64,000 bases of DNA from Streptomyces sp. ICC1 (GTDB taxonomy: Bacteria; Actinomycetota; Actinomycetes; Streptomycetales; Streptomycetaceae), in NCBI RefSeq assembly GCF_003287935.1, contig NZ_CP030287.1, positions 6,289,227 through 6,353,226 on the forward strand, in the 5' to 3' direction. Under the pieces are notes generated by a model, which worked only from the letters and a program-made list of their open reading frames with translations, was not told the DNA's origin and ran no database searches. The position numbers were made by a program, and so were the translations under genes. The first letter of the stretch is position 1. Each line of letters begins with the position of its first letter. Shown piece after piece: positions 9,009-16,997 of the stretch.

Positions 9009-9200
9009 ATGAGCCTTACCCAGCTTCGGTCCATGAATTTCCCTGCCCTCGAGGCCGAGGTGGCGGATGCGACATTCGCCGAGGGGATGAGCGCTGCGCA
9101 GTGCGCCTACATCAAGACGCTCAGCTTCACGAGTGCCGTTTATTCCTGCGGTGGCACGCCGAAAAACTACTCGGACATCTACAACCGCGAGTGCCGATAG
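9009..9200 (+). CDS. Glycocin-like precursor peptide (sublancin-type core)
   Basis: A 63-residue ribosomal precursor. GGAG at 8996-8999 precedes ATG at 9009. Residues 1 to about 26 are an acidic leader; the rest contains only three Cys, at 32, 47 and 62. The core aligns with sublancin from memory: AQC at 30-32, CGG at 47-49, NY at 53-54, CR at 62-63. The C32-C47 spacing equals sublancin Cys7-Cys22, where Cys22 carries the glucose. The positions of the sublancin 14-29 disulfide are Ser39 and Tyr54, so one disulfide pair is absent. The leader end is not a clean GG; Gly26 (EGMS) is the best candidate region. The next genes encode a C39 exporter and a glycosyltransferase, which supports the call. 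Confidence 0.75.
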   Translation: MSLTQLRSMNFPALEAEVADATFAEGMSAAQCAYIKTLSFTSAVYSCGGTPKNYSDIYNRECR

Positions 9201-9209
9201 ATCCACACT

Positions 9210-9244
9210 GTTGCGCCCAGCCTGCACCGCAGGCTGGGCGCAAC
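9210..9244 (+). terminator. Intercistronic hairpin after the precursor gene
   Basis: A perfect 16-bp stem (GTTGCGCCCAGCCTGC at 9210-9225, complement at 9229-9244) with loop ACC, starting 10 bases after the precursor stop and ending just before the exporter ribosome site. No T-run follows. It probably acts as an attenuator or 3' mRNA shield, giving more precursor than exporter message. Confidence 0.8.
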
Positions 9245-9264
9245 GGCCGCAGGAGAGATATACG

Positions 9265-11409
9265 ATGCGCTTCCGGAAGTTTCATACCCATCAAACAGGA
9301 GAGACGGACTGCGGGCCGGCATGCGTACGCACAATTCTCCGCCGGCACGGGGTTGCGGTGGACACGGCCCTCCTGAGAGAGTCCGTCGGCCTCGGCAACC
9401 GTGGCGCGAGCATGCTGCGCCTGAGCCAGGTGCTGTCCGGGTACGGATTGGACAGCGAGCTCCTGCGCCTCGATGTGAGCCAGTTGCGGACCGCGCTCGA
9501 TGTAGCCGGCCCGGCCATCATCAGAGTGCATATCGACAGCCGTCCGCACTTCATCGTCGTGCACGCTGCGGACGAAGGCCGCTTCACCGTCAGCGATCCT
9601 CTCTTTTCAAGGCCGTCGCGCATGAGCGCGGATGACCTCGCGGAGGTGTTCACCGGGGACACCTTGATCACACCACGCCCGGCCAGGCGGCCCGGCGTCC
9701 GTGTCAGAGTTGCCGGCTCCGGCACGCAGCAGGTCGTCTGGCCCCTCGTCCGCGCCTCCTGGCCGGTGCTCCTGGCCATACTCGGGCTCACCGCTGTGGC
9801 TGCGGCGGTCACCGTGGTCGTCGGCATCTTCATGCAGGTGGCCATCGACCGCGTCGTTCCCGGCGGATCGCCGGGTCCGGTGGACACGTTGGCCGCCCTG
9901 ACCGGCGGAGCGATCCTCGCCGCCGCTGGCGCCAACTACCTGCGAGGCCGCATGAGTGTGACGCTGGCGCAATCGATGCAGCGCCGCCTCTCCCTGCACT
10001 TCACCCGCAAGTTGCTGGGCCTCCCCAGTTCCTTTCATCAAGGCCGGCGCACCGGCGACCTGGTGAGCCGGCTGGACGACATCCAGCAGATCCAGACGGT
10101 GGCCGCCTCGACCACCGTCTACGCCGCCGTCGACACAGGCGTCATCATTGGTGTCGGGGCGTACCTACTCCAGGGCAACACGTACGTCGCCTTGGCACTC
10201 ACCGCGTCGCTCGTGGGCAGTGTCCTGATCTCTCTGTGGCACTACCCACAGATCCGGGCACTGGCCGAAGAGGCGTTGCAACGTGATGCCACGCTCAAGG
10301 CCGAATTCACCAACACCCTCCAGCACCACGAGCAGATAGCCGCCTTGGAGGCCCGGGGGTTCACCGAGCAACGCGTCAACGAACGGCTCGCGCGAAGGAT
10401 CGCAGCGGAACAGCGCCTGGGATTCCTCGGCACCCGCCACTCCGCCATCAAGACCGCCAACCTCGGCCTCACCACCGTCTTCGTCATGTGGCTCTCCCTC
10501 CGCCAGGCCATGGCGGGAGTCGTCAGCCTCGGAGAGGTCTTCTCCTCAGTCGCCCTGGCCGGATACTTCCTGGCCGCGGTGGATGCCCTCACCACCCTTC
10601 AGATCACCCTCCAGCGGCTTCAGGCTGCCCTGGGGCGCTATCGGGACGTCATGAATCAGAAAGGTGCCATGAACCCGAATCCAGACCGGATCCCATGTTC
10701 CGTGTCGGCCCCGAATTCGGCACCGGCGCGTACCGACATCGTGGTCAAGGAGCTCTGCGTCACATACCCCGGTGCGGCCCGCCCGGCGCTCGACGGTTTC
10801 ACACTCACCGCCGAGCAAGGCAGCTCCGTGCTCCTCACCGGCCCCAACGGATCAGGCAAAAGCACAGCGCTGAGGACCATGGCCGGCCTCCTCGCCCCCA
10901 CCGGAGGGTCCATTCAGGTCGGCTCAACCATGGCCGTCCAGATGGGAGGGCGCACGCCGGATCGACAGATTCTGTACCTGAGCGAGGTCCCGTTCCTCGT
11001 GGCCGCTGACGTACGGGAGAACCTCACGCTTGGTGTGGCCGGCACAGATACTGACATCGCCCGCGCTTGCCGACTCGCCTGCTTCGACGAGGTTCTGGAG
11101 ACTCTCCCCGGCCGACTGAGCTGGCTCGTGAGCGAAGACGGCACTGGCATGTCCCGCGGGCAGGCGCAGCGACTTGCCCTGGCCCGTGCCATTCTCCGCA
11201 ACCCCGACGTCTACCTTCTCGACGAGGCCTTCAGCGGGATCGATCACACTACCGTTCACCGGATCTGGGCCAACTTCGCGGCCCTACCCGCAACAAAGAT
11301 CGTCGTCTCGCACACCAGCGCAGTGGACCTCGCCTTCGATCAAATCGTCGCTCTGGACGCCCGGCCCTCCCTCCAGCCGGCGCCAACTGCCCCCACACGC
11401 GAGCTCTGA
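9265..11409 (+). CDS. C39 peptidase-containing ABC exporter (SunT-like)
   Basis: A 714-residue bacteriocin exporter-protease. The N-terminal C39 domain has Gln10, catalytic Cys16 in TDCGPAC, His95 in PHFIVV and Asp111 in SDPLF. The membrane domain runs from about 150 to 450. The ATPase has Walker A GPNGSGKST, signature MSRGQAQR and Walker B VYLLDEAFSG. It would cleave the leader and export the core. ATG at 9265 has AGGAG at 9251-9255; the frame stays open upstream through the precursor gene, but only this start gives the C39 domain its normal N-terminus. The glycosyltransferase gene starts one base after its stop. Confidence 0.95.
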   Translation: MRFRKFHTHQTGETDCGPACVRTILRRHGVAVDTALLRESVGLGNRGASMLRLSQVLSGYGLDSELLRLDVSQLRTALDVAGPAIIRVHIDSRPHFIVVHAADEGRFTVSDPLFSRPSRMSADDLAEVFTGDTLITPRPARRPGVRVRVAGSGTQQVVWPLVRASWPVLLAILGLTAVAAAVTVVVGIFMQVAIDRVVPGGSPGPVDTLAALTGGAILAAAGANYLRGRMSVTLAQSMQRRLSLHFTRKLLGLPSSFHQGRRTGDLVSRLDDIQQIQTVAASTTVYAAVDTGVIIGVGAYLLQGNTYVALALTASLVGSVLISLWHYPQIRALAEEALQRDATLKAEFTNTLQHHEQIAALEARGFTEQRVNERLARRIAAEQRLGFLGTRHSAIKTANLGLTTVFVMWLSLRQAMAGVVSLGEVFSSVALAGYFLAAVDALTTLQITLQRLQAALGRYRDVMNQKGAMNPNPDRIPCSVSAPNSAPARTDIVVKELCVTYPGAARPALDGFTLTAEQGSSVLLTGPNGSGKSTALRTMAGLLAPTGGSIQVGSTMAVQMGGRTPDRQILYLSEVPFLVAADVRENLTLGVAGTDTDIARACRLACFDEVLETLPGRLSWLVSEDGTGMSRGQAQRLALARAILRNPDVYLLDEAFSGIDHTTVHRIWANFAALPATKIVVSHTSAVDLAFDQIVALDARPSLQPAPTAPTREL

Positions 11410-11410
11410 C

Positions 11411-12598
11411 ATGTCCTCCGAGCTCCCGAACCCGCAGGTCACCGCAGTGGTTCTGACCTACAACGAAGAGAAGAGGCTCGGTGCATGCCTACGTGCTCTG
11501 AGCGCAGACGTTGATGAAGTGTTGTTGATCGACTCGGGGTCCACGGACGGAACGCTTGCCATCGCCGCCAGCCAGCCTCTGCCCGTCCGCGTGGTCCACG
11601 CACCCTGGCGCTCGGATTTCGCGCACCAGAGGAACCTGGCGTTCTCCCACATCCACCGAGGATGGATCCTCATGGTCGACGCCGATGAGGTCCTCGCCCC
11701 TACCTCGGGGACGACGACCGTTCGGCAGGTTCTGGCACAGCTCGACCACCGCCAATCCCACCCCGACCTCGTCGGCTGTCCAGAGATTCAGGACGTGCAC
11801 GACAGGGCCGGACACTCCACCGACCTGCCACGGATACTGCGGGCGCAGACGACGCTGCGCTATCGCGGCCGCATCCACGAACGACCCTACGACGCGGCGG
11901 GAAACCAGCCTGCCACGGTCGCCTTGCCTATCCGCCTTACGCACTACGGATACCTTCCCGAGGTGATCGCGGAACAGAGCAAAGAGGAACGTCACACCAG
12001 CCTGCTCAGACTCTGTCGCGTCGAGGAGCCGGACAATCCGAAATGGGTCTTCTATCAGGTAAGAGCCGAACTGGCGGCGCTCTCCGACTCAACCCAGGCC
12101 CAGGAACTCTTCTCCTGCCTGGCCACGGCCATGGCGCACTGCCCCGACGATGCTCCTGACTACCTCACGGAACGGGTTGAGGACAGCTGGAGCTTGATGT
12201 GTGAGCTCGCTCTTCACTTTGGTGGCGCGGAGCAGATCGCCTCATACTCAGCGCGCCTCGAGGACACCGGGCGTCACGCTGAAGCCGTGTACTACCGGAC
12301 GGTAGTGGCGATGAGTGCAACCCTGACCCGCCTGTCCCACCTGACCGAGCAAGTCCTCGGCCCCCTTGCCCGGGGCACACGTGGCACGGCACGTGACATC
12401 GGCCGTCTTCACGAACTGCAAGGGCTACTCGCGCTGGCGTGCGGCCGCACCGATATGGTCCCGCGAGCCCTGGAACAGGCAGTGGCTCACGGAGCCGGTT
12501 CGGTGCTCATATCCGAACTCGCACGGTTGCAGAAACTTCTCAGTGCCACCCCTTCAGACCACCAAACCGTCCACCACTCACAGGAGAAATCATCATGA
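11411..12598 (+). CDS. Family 2 glycosyltransferase, likely peptide S-glycosyltransferase (SunS-like)
   Basis: A 395-residue cytoplasmic enzyme. The GT-A domain shows TAVVLTYNEE at about 11-20, DSGSTDGT from Asp41 and a metal-binding DAD at 90-92, followed by IHERPYD and a helical, TPR-like C-terminal half with repeated Ala/Leu helices. Sublancin-type S-glycosyltransferases share this GT2-plus-helical layout. Given its place between a C39 exporter and a Cys-Gly-Gly precursor, I infer that it sugars Cys47 of the precursor. The sugar donor cannot be read from sequence, and a role on lipid or wall glycans is not excluded. Confidence 0.8.
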   Translation: MSSELPNPQVTAVVLTYNEEKRLGACLRALSADVDEVLLIDSGSTDGTLAIAASQPLPVRVVHAPWRSDFAHQRNLAFSHIHRGWILMVDADEVLAPTSGTTTVRQVLAQLDHRQSHPDLVGCPEIQDVHDRAGHSTDLPRILRAQTTLRYRGRIHERPYDAAGNQPATVALPIRLTHYGYLPEVIAEQSKEERHTSLLRLCRVEEPDNPKWVFYQVRAELAALSDSTQAQELFSCLATAMAHCPDDAPDYLTERVEDSWSLMCELALHFGGAEQIASYSARLEDTGRHAEAVYYRTVVAMSATLTRLSHLTEQVLGPLARGTRGTARDIGRLHELQGLLALACGRTDMVPRALEQAVAHGAGSVLISELARLQKLLSATPSDHQTVHHSQEKSS

Positions 12599-12804
12599 TG
12601 CTGGGACCTGGACTCGCGGCAATGCCCATGCCCGAATGGAAGGTGCGCACAGCGAAAGGAAAGGAGTACGTGGCAGACAGTGAAGCAGAAGCAAGGGAGA
12701 TGGCCGGCGAGTACGGCCCGGGGTCTTCGGTCTGGGAAAGGCAGGCTTACCGGGGCATCGCCCTGACCACCATCTCCTCGACAGGCTGGTACCAGGTGGC
12801 CTGA
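12595..12804 (+). CDS. 69-residue soluble protein ending the glycocin operon
   Basis: ATG at 12595 overlaps the glycosyltransferase stop (ATGA), and AGGAG at 12582-12586 is well placed, so it is translationally coupled. The product has no membrane helix and no Cys. It begins with a Gly/Met-rich stretch, then a charged stretch (WKVRTAKGKEYVADSEAEA) and an aromatic C-terminus. No family was recognised. By position it may be an immunity or accessory factor. SunI of sublancin is membrane-bound, so it is not the same solution. Confidence 0.7.
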   Translation: MMLGPGLAAMPMPEWKVRTAKGKEYVADSEAEAREMAGEYGPGSSVWERQAYRGIALTTISSTGWYQVA

Positions 12805-13324
12805 CGACGCAGCCTCCGCCGGGCGACTTGCGTCCAGGAATCCGCCATCTTCCCGTGCGCCAGTGGCCGGGTTTCGGGCCGGTGGCGTCGGGAATCTGTT
12901 CCAGTCCGGCCCCGAAAATGATTGTCTCGGAAAGTAACGATCTCGGGGCCTTACCCGCCTGCACCAGCTACCGCGCCCAGCCGATCCCCAGCTCGGCGAG
13001 CGCGGCGAGCTGCGCAGCAAGGTTCGGCGCCTACACGGACGCGCTGGCCCTAACCGCAGGGGTCGCCACGGAGCTTCGTCGTTCCGTACAGCCCGCACCG
13101 ACCAACCCCACAACCCCACAGTCAGGTTGGAAAGGCTCAGTAACTACCCGGCCTTGGGGAAACTTCACTTGTGAGGTCACCCCGTCAACCGGAGATGCTT
13201 CGTTGCGTACACGACAGCCTCCAGGGGATCACCAGCCGTCGTGGCCGATGACGCCGGTGATCACCCTGACCTTGAGTCAGCCCTGTGTGCCGTGGCGACT
13301 CAGGCGATGCGAGGGGCCGATCGT
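12805..13324. other. 520-bp intergenic stretch with possible helicase-associated remnant
   Basis: No convincing gene is present. On the minus strand 13024-12968 reads QLAALAELGIGWAR and a stop, resembling the end of helicase-associated-domain proteins of Streptomyces, but a stop lies close upstream, so it is at best a relic. GGCCCCGA at 12908-12915 and its complement at 12943-12950 form a weak inverted repeat. Confidence 0.3.
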
Positions 13325-13792
13325 TCAGGCGCGGCTGACTGCGAAGTCGACTCGGTTGTCGACTCCGGCGACCTTCACCGTGCCGAAGATCTTGACGACA
13401 CGGGTCGGGAAGAGTGAAGCCGGGTTACAGACGACCTCGGTGCTGTCGCCCTGCCCTGCGTAGGTACGGAAGCTGATGACGCCCTGTCCGCTGGCGTTGA
13501 CGGCGAGGGAGAAGCTGCTGCTCTTGGCTCGGGCGTCGTCACCGGTCCCGAGCTCGACCCGGAGGACATTGCTCAGGAAGACGGGCGTCATGGTCATCGC
13601 GCGGGATTCACCCGGCACCTTGGCCGTGCCCACGAACGGGGTGTCGAGAGCGAGAAGGCCGACGTAGTCGCTCAGGGCACCACCGCATGTATTGGGCACG
13701 GCGGAGGCGGTACTTCCCGTGATCGTGCCGCCGGCGAGTACGGCGGCCAGGGTGAGGGCGCCTACGGTGGCAGTCCGGGTACGACGGAGCAT
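13325..13792 (-). CDS. Small secreted protein of unknown function
   Basis: A 155-residue exported protein: basic N-terminus (MLRRTRTATVG), hydrophobic segment and Ala-x-Ala-type cleavage near residue 30. The mature part is Ser/Val-rich beta-type sequence with two Cys (about residues 34 and 120) that could form a disulfide. I chose ATG at 13792 because it alone gives a clean signal peptide; the upstream extension is arginine-rich shadow. No family was recognised and there is no clear operon partner. Confidence 0.65.
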   Translation of the reverse strand: MLRRTRTATVGALTLAAVLAGGTITGSTASAVPNTCGGALSDYVGLLALDTPFVGTAKVPGESRAMTMTPVFLSNVLRVELGTGDDARAKSSSFSLAVNASGQGVISFRTYAGQGDSTEVVCNPASLFPTRVVKIFGTVKVAGVDNRVDFAVSRA

Positions 13793-14240
13793 GAGAGAAC
13801 CTATCCATTGTCTGCCGCGCGCCGCGATACTGCGGCTGGCGGCATGGGTGTGGCCTCGACCAGGTGGCGGGGCCGTTCCTGCTCCCGCGGCCCAACACAC
13901 CCCAGACAGTGTGGTATTCACACTGCCGGCCCTTGGCCCTCCACTTCGCGCAGTGCGGGAAACGGTGAGCCGGTACCTGTGAGGTTCGCGTTGGCTGATG
14001 CGGTACGCAGTCAGTACTACCCCGGCATACGGAAGGCGAGACGATGAGCACTCGCACAGGTGAACGTCGTTCGAGCACCCGAATTAGCGGGCAGGCGCTT
14101 CGGCCTCAAGGGCACGGAGAATTCTTGTCGGCGCCACTCACAGCACTCGGGTGGAGATACGGCCGATTGCGCAGCACATGGCAGAGGCTTCAAGCCGGTT
14201 CGGCAGGAGTGAGGTGTCCCCCGGAGTGTGGACACGGGGG
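13793..14240. other. Gap between secreted-protein gene and IS3 remnant
   Basis: A 448-bp stretch with no supportable gene. A short frame from ATG at 14044 and an overlapping stretch in another frame (reading IRPIAQHMAEASSRFG near 14150-14200) look like broken coding sequence, but I cannot name them. Confidence 0.4.
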
Positions 14241-14371
14241 TCATGCTGCGAGTGTGAGTTTACGTCCTCGCTGGTGTTGCCGTTCGAATTCGGCGGGTGA
14301 GAGGTAGCCGAGGGCGCTATGGCGCCGGCGGGTGTTCCGCACTCGGTAACAGAAGGCCGTCCCCTCGAAGA
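14241..14371 (-). pseudogene. IS3-family OrfB 3' end fragment
   Basis: The minus strand reads NTRRRHSALGYLSPAEFE and stops at 14241-14243; this is the invariant C-terminal motif of IS3 OrfB. Only about 40 codons remain. Its broken edge coincides with the start of the TerD-type gene fragment, marking the border of accessory and core DNA. Confidence 0.85.
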
Positions 14372-15714
14372 TGGCACCCGCGTACCTGCTGCCACTCTCC
14401 GCCGTCGCCGCTTCCCCGTTCGCGGCCCCGGTCCCGGCCGCCGCGACGCCCTACGCGGGCCCGCCCGACGACACCGCGGGCGGCCCGCCCACCATCAGCT
14501 ACGCCCACCCGCGCCGCCGCACCAGCACCGAACCGCCCGAGCCCGCGCCGCGCCCGGCGGCGCCGCCCGCGCCCGGCGAGCGGCCGCGCCCCGTCGCCGG
14601 GGACGCGAGCGGCTGGTCCATGGAGGAGCGGTTCTACAACCAGGTCTGGGGCATGTTCGAGGACCTGGCGCGCTCGGTCGCCGCCTACCGGGGCGCCGTC
14701 GAGTTCGCCGACTCCCGGATGGACCGCGAGCTCGACGAGGCGCTGTCCGACCCCCGCCACCGCCTCGGCGGCTCCGGCAACGCCGCCCGGGACGCCGCCC
14801 GGGCCCGCCGCGAGGAGCTGGTCGCCCAGGCGCAGGCCGTCCTCGACCGGGACCTCGTCCAGCTCACCGCCGAGACCGAGGTGGTCGAGCCCGCGCTGCC
14901 GGCCGCGTACGCCCGCTGGGACAACCCGGTCTGGCACGCCCACGCCGTGCCCTCCGAGAGCCCGCTGGCCCTGCGCCTCGGCGACCTCCACCTGCCCGAG
15001 CGGCCCGACCTGCGCATTCCCATGCTGGTCCGGGTCCCGCTGGAGCGCGGCCTGTGGATCGACAACGGGCGCACCGGCTCCGAGGCCGCCATGACCATGG
15101 ACACCGACCGGCTGCGCCGGGCCGCCATGGACATGGCCGTCGCGCACGCGGCGCGGCTGCTCGCCGCCCATCCCGCCGACCGGTTCGCCGTCCACGTCAT
15201 CGACGCGGCCGGGGCCGGAGCGGCCTCGCTGGCTCCGCTGGTGCGCGCCGGGGTGCTGGCCGGCCCGCCGGCCGCCGGGGCCGCCGGGGTCACCGAGACC
15301 CTGGAGCGGCTGACCCGGCGCGTGGACCTCGTACAGATGGCGGTGCGGGCCGGGGCTCCGGAGGACCTGCCGCCCGATGTGGACACGTCCGACCAGCTGC
15401 TGGTCGTGCACGACTTCCCGCACGGGTTCGACGACCGGGCCGTCACCCGTTTGCGCTACCTTGCCGATGAGGGTCCGGCGGTCGGCGTGCACCTGCTGAT
15501 GGTCGCGGACCGTGACGAGGCCTCGGCCTACGGGCCGCTGCTCGATCCGCTGTGGCGCTCGCTGATGCGGCTGTCGCCGGTGCCGGACAACCACCTCGCC
15601 GATCCGTGGGTCCACCACGCCTGGACCTTCGAGCCGGACCTGCCCCCGCAGGGCAGCAGGGTCCTTGACCAGGCACTGGAGCGGGTCGCGGCGGCCAGGC
15701 GGGCCGCCCGGTAG
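14371..15714 (+). CDS. C-terminal part of a TerD-type stress protein (5' truncated)
   Basis: 447 residues from the first ATG, with no ribosome site before it; the frame is open only back to 14350, where the IS3 remnant begins. A Pro-rich linker (to about residue 80) leads into a helical region and then an alpha/beta domain with SDQLLVVHDFPHGFDDRAV and VHLLMVADRDE. In Streptomyces such sequence often follows an N-terminal TerD domain. That domain is missing here, so I infer the gene was beheaded by the insertion. It stands before a terC gene, which fits the tellurium/stress theme. Confidence 0.55.
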   Translation: MAPAYLLPLSAVAASPFAAPVPAAATPYAGPPDDTAGGPPTISYAHPRRRTSTEPPEPAPRPAAPPAPGERPRPVAGDASGWSMEERFYNQVWGMFEDLARSVAAYRGAVEFADSRMDRELDEALSDPRHRLGGSGNAARDAARARREELVAQAQAVLDRDLVQLTAETEVVEPALPAAYARWDNPVWHAHAVPSESPLALRLGDLHLPERPDLRIPMLVRVPLERGLWIDNGRTGSEAAMTMDTDRLRRAAMDMAVAHAARLLAAHPADRFAVHVIDAAGAGAASLAPLVRAGVLAGPPAAGAAGVTETLERLTRRVDLVQMAVRAGAPEDLPPDVDTSDQLLVVHDFPHGFDDRAVTRLRYLADEGPAVGVHLLMVADRDEASAYGPLLDPLWRSLMRLSPVPDNHLADPWVHHAWTFEPDLPPQGSRVLDQALERVAAARRAAR

Positions 15715-15826
15715 CGGCCGGGGAGGCCGTGCGGCGGCCCGCCGCACGGCCCCGGATGACCGGCAGCTGACCAGTTCTTGGCGTTCCCTTTACCTTGTGG
15801 GTCCATCCCGGGTACCCTGGTGACTG

Positions 15827-15943
15827 CGGAGGGGAGTATTCCTGCTTTCCTGCTACGGCGTGCCCGTCAATACGGACAGCAATCAGTCCCGGGGCGCCGG
15901 CCCGTGGCCTCCTGGCCGTCCGGGTGGAAGAGACCTCCGGCAG
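15827..15943 (+). promoter_or_regulatory. yybP-ykoY-type manganese riboswitch
   Basis: The leader of the TerC gene has the hallmarks of this class: GGGGAGTA at 15831-15838, GTCAATACGG at 15866-15875 (family GUCAACAUAC), GAGACCTCCGG at 15930-15940, and a closing stem CGGAGG (15827-15832) with CCTCCG (15934-15939). The 3' strand CCTCCGGCAG (15934-15943) is also fully complementary to CTGCCGGAGG (15972-15981), which holds the terC ribosome site. The two pairings exclude each other, so metal binding would free translation. The class is known upstream of TerC and Mn exporters. Confidence 0.75.
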
Positions 15944-15991
15944 CGATGACGCTGACAAAGTGCTGAGCCATCTGCCGGAGGCGTGTAAGTA

Positions 15992-16975
15992 GTGGATGTT
16001 TCGTTGAACCTCTGGGTGCTGACCATTCTCGGTCTGTGCATCCTCATCGGCGCCGATTTCTTCATCGGCCGCAAGCCCCACGACGTTTCCATGAAGGAAG
16101 CCGGCATCTGGACGGTCGTCTGGATCGCCCTCGCCGGACTCTTCGGTCTCGGCCTGCTCTTCTTCGGTCACGGCCAGGCCTCTCAGGAGTTCTTCGCCGG
16201 CTTCATCACCGAGAAGTCCCTGAGCGTGGACAACCTGTTCGTCTTCGTCCTGATCATGGCGAAGTTCGCGGTCCCCTCGCAGCTCCAGCAGCGCGTTCTG
16301 CTGGTGGGCGTACTGATCGCCCTCGTCCTGCGCGCGATCTTCATCGCCGCCGGCGCCGCGATCATCACCAACTTCTCGTGGGTCTTCTACATCTTCGGCG
16401 CGTTCCTCATCTACACCGCGTGGAAGCTGATCCAGGAAGCCCGCAAGGACGAGGAGGAGGAAGAGTTCGAGGAGAACCGCCTCCTCAAGTCGATCGAGAA
16501 GAAGTTCGGCGTCGCCGACCGCTACCACGGCACGAAGCTCTTCATCCGGAACAACGGCAAGCGCATCCTGACCCCGCTGATGGTCGTCATGCTCGCCATC
16601 GGCACGACCGACGTGCTGTTCGCCCTGGACTCGATCCCCGCGATCTTCGGCCTCACCCAGGACCCGTACATCGTCTTCACCGCCAACGCCTTCGCCCTGA
16701 TGGGTCTGCGCCAGCTGTACTTCCTCATCGGCGGCCTGCTCAAGAAGCTGGTCCACCTCAGCTACGGCCTGTCCGTCATCCTCGGCTTCATCGGCATCAA
16801 GCTCGTGCTGCACGCCCTGCACGAGTCGGGCCTGCACGTCCCGCAGATCTCCATCCCGGTCTCCCTGGGCGTCATCTGCGGAGTGCTGGTGATCACCACG
16901 ATCACCAGCCTGATCGCCTCGAAGAAGCAGGCGGCGGCCGAGGCCGCCGCCGACTCGCAGAGCATCGACGCCTAA
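15992..16975 (+). CDS. TerC-family integral membrane metal transporter
   Basis: 327 residues with eight or nine membrane helices and the TerC signatures: SLSVDNLFVFVLI near residue 70 and TTDVLFALDSIPAIF near 205, whose paired acidic residues lie in the membrane. Between them is an acidic cytoplasmic loop (KDEEEEEFEEN). Relatives export Mn2+ to metalate secreted proteins or prevent overload, consistent with the Mn riboswitch in the leader. GTG at 15992 follows GGAGG at 15977-15981. Confidence 0.93.
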   Translation: MDVSLNLWVLTILGLCILIGADFFIGRKPHDVSMKEAGIWTVVWIALAGLFGLGLLFFGHGQASQEFFAGFITEKSLSVDNLFVFVLIMAKFAVPSQLQQRVLLVGVLIALVLRAIFIAAGAAIITNFSWVFYIFGAFLIYTAWKLIQEARKDEEEEEFEENRLLKSIEKKFGVADRYHGTKLFIRNNGKRILTPLMVVMLAIGTTDVLFALDSIPAIFGLTQDPYIVFTANAFALMGLRQLYFLIGGLLKKLVHLSYGLSVILGFIGIKLVLHALHESGLHVPQISIPVSLGVICGVLVITTITSLIASKKQAAAEAAADSQSIDA

Positions 16976-16997
16976 GGGCGCCGGAAGGGCCCGAGGG

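Noticed and set aside
9009..9200. Lanthipeptide, lasso or sactipeptide precursor
   Set aside because: No LanM/LanB, lasso cyclase or radical-SAM gene in the operon; the only modifier is a glycosyltransferase.
12595..12804. Second glycocin precursor
   Set aside because: No Cys and no leader-like break; better seen as an accessory or immunity candidate.
14297..15747. Long frames on both strands across the TerD-type gene
   Set aside because: Pro/Arg/Gly-rich shadows of one real frame; no domains, no ribosome sites.
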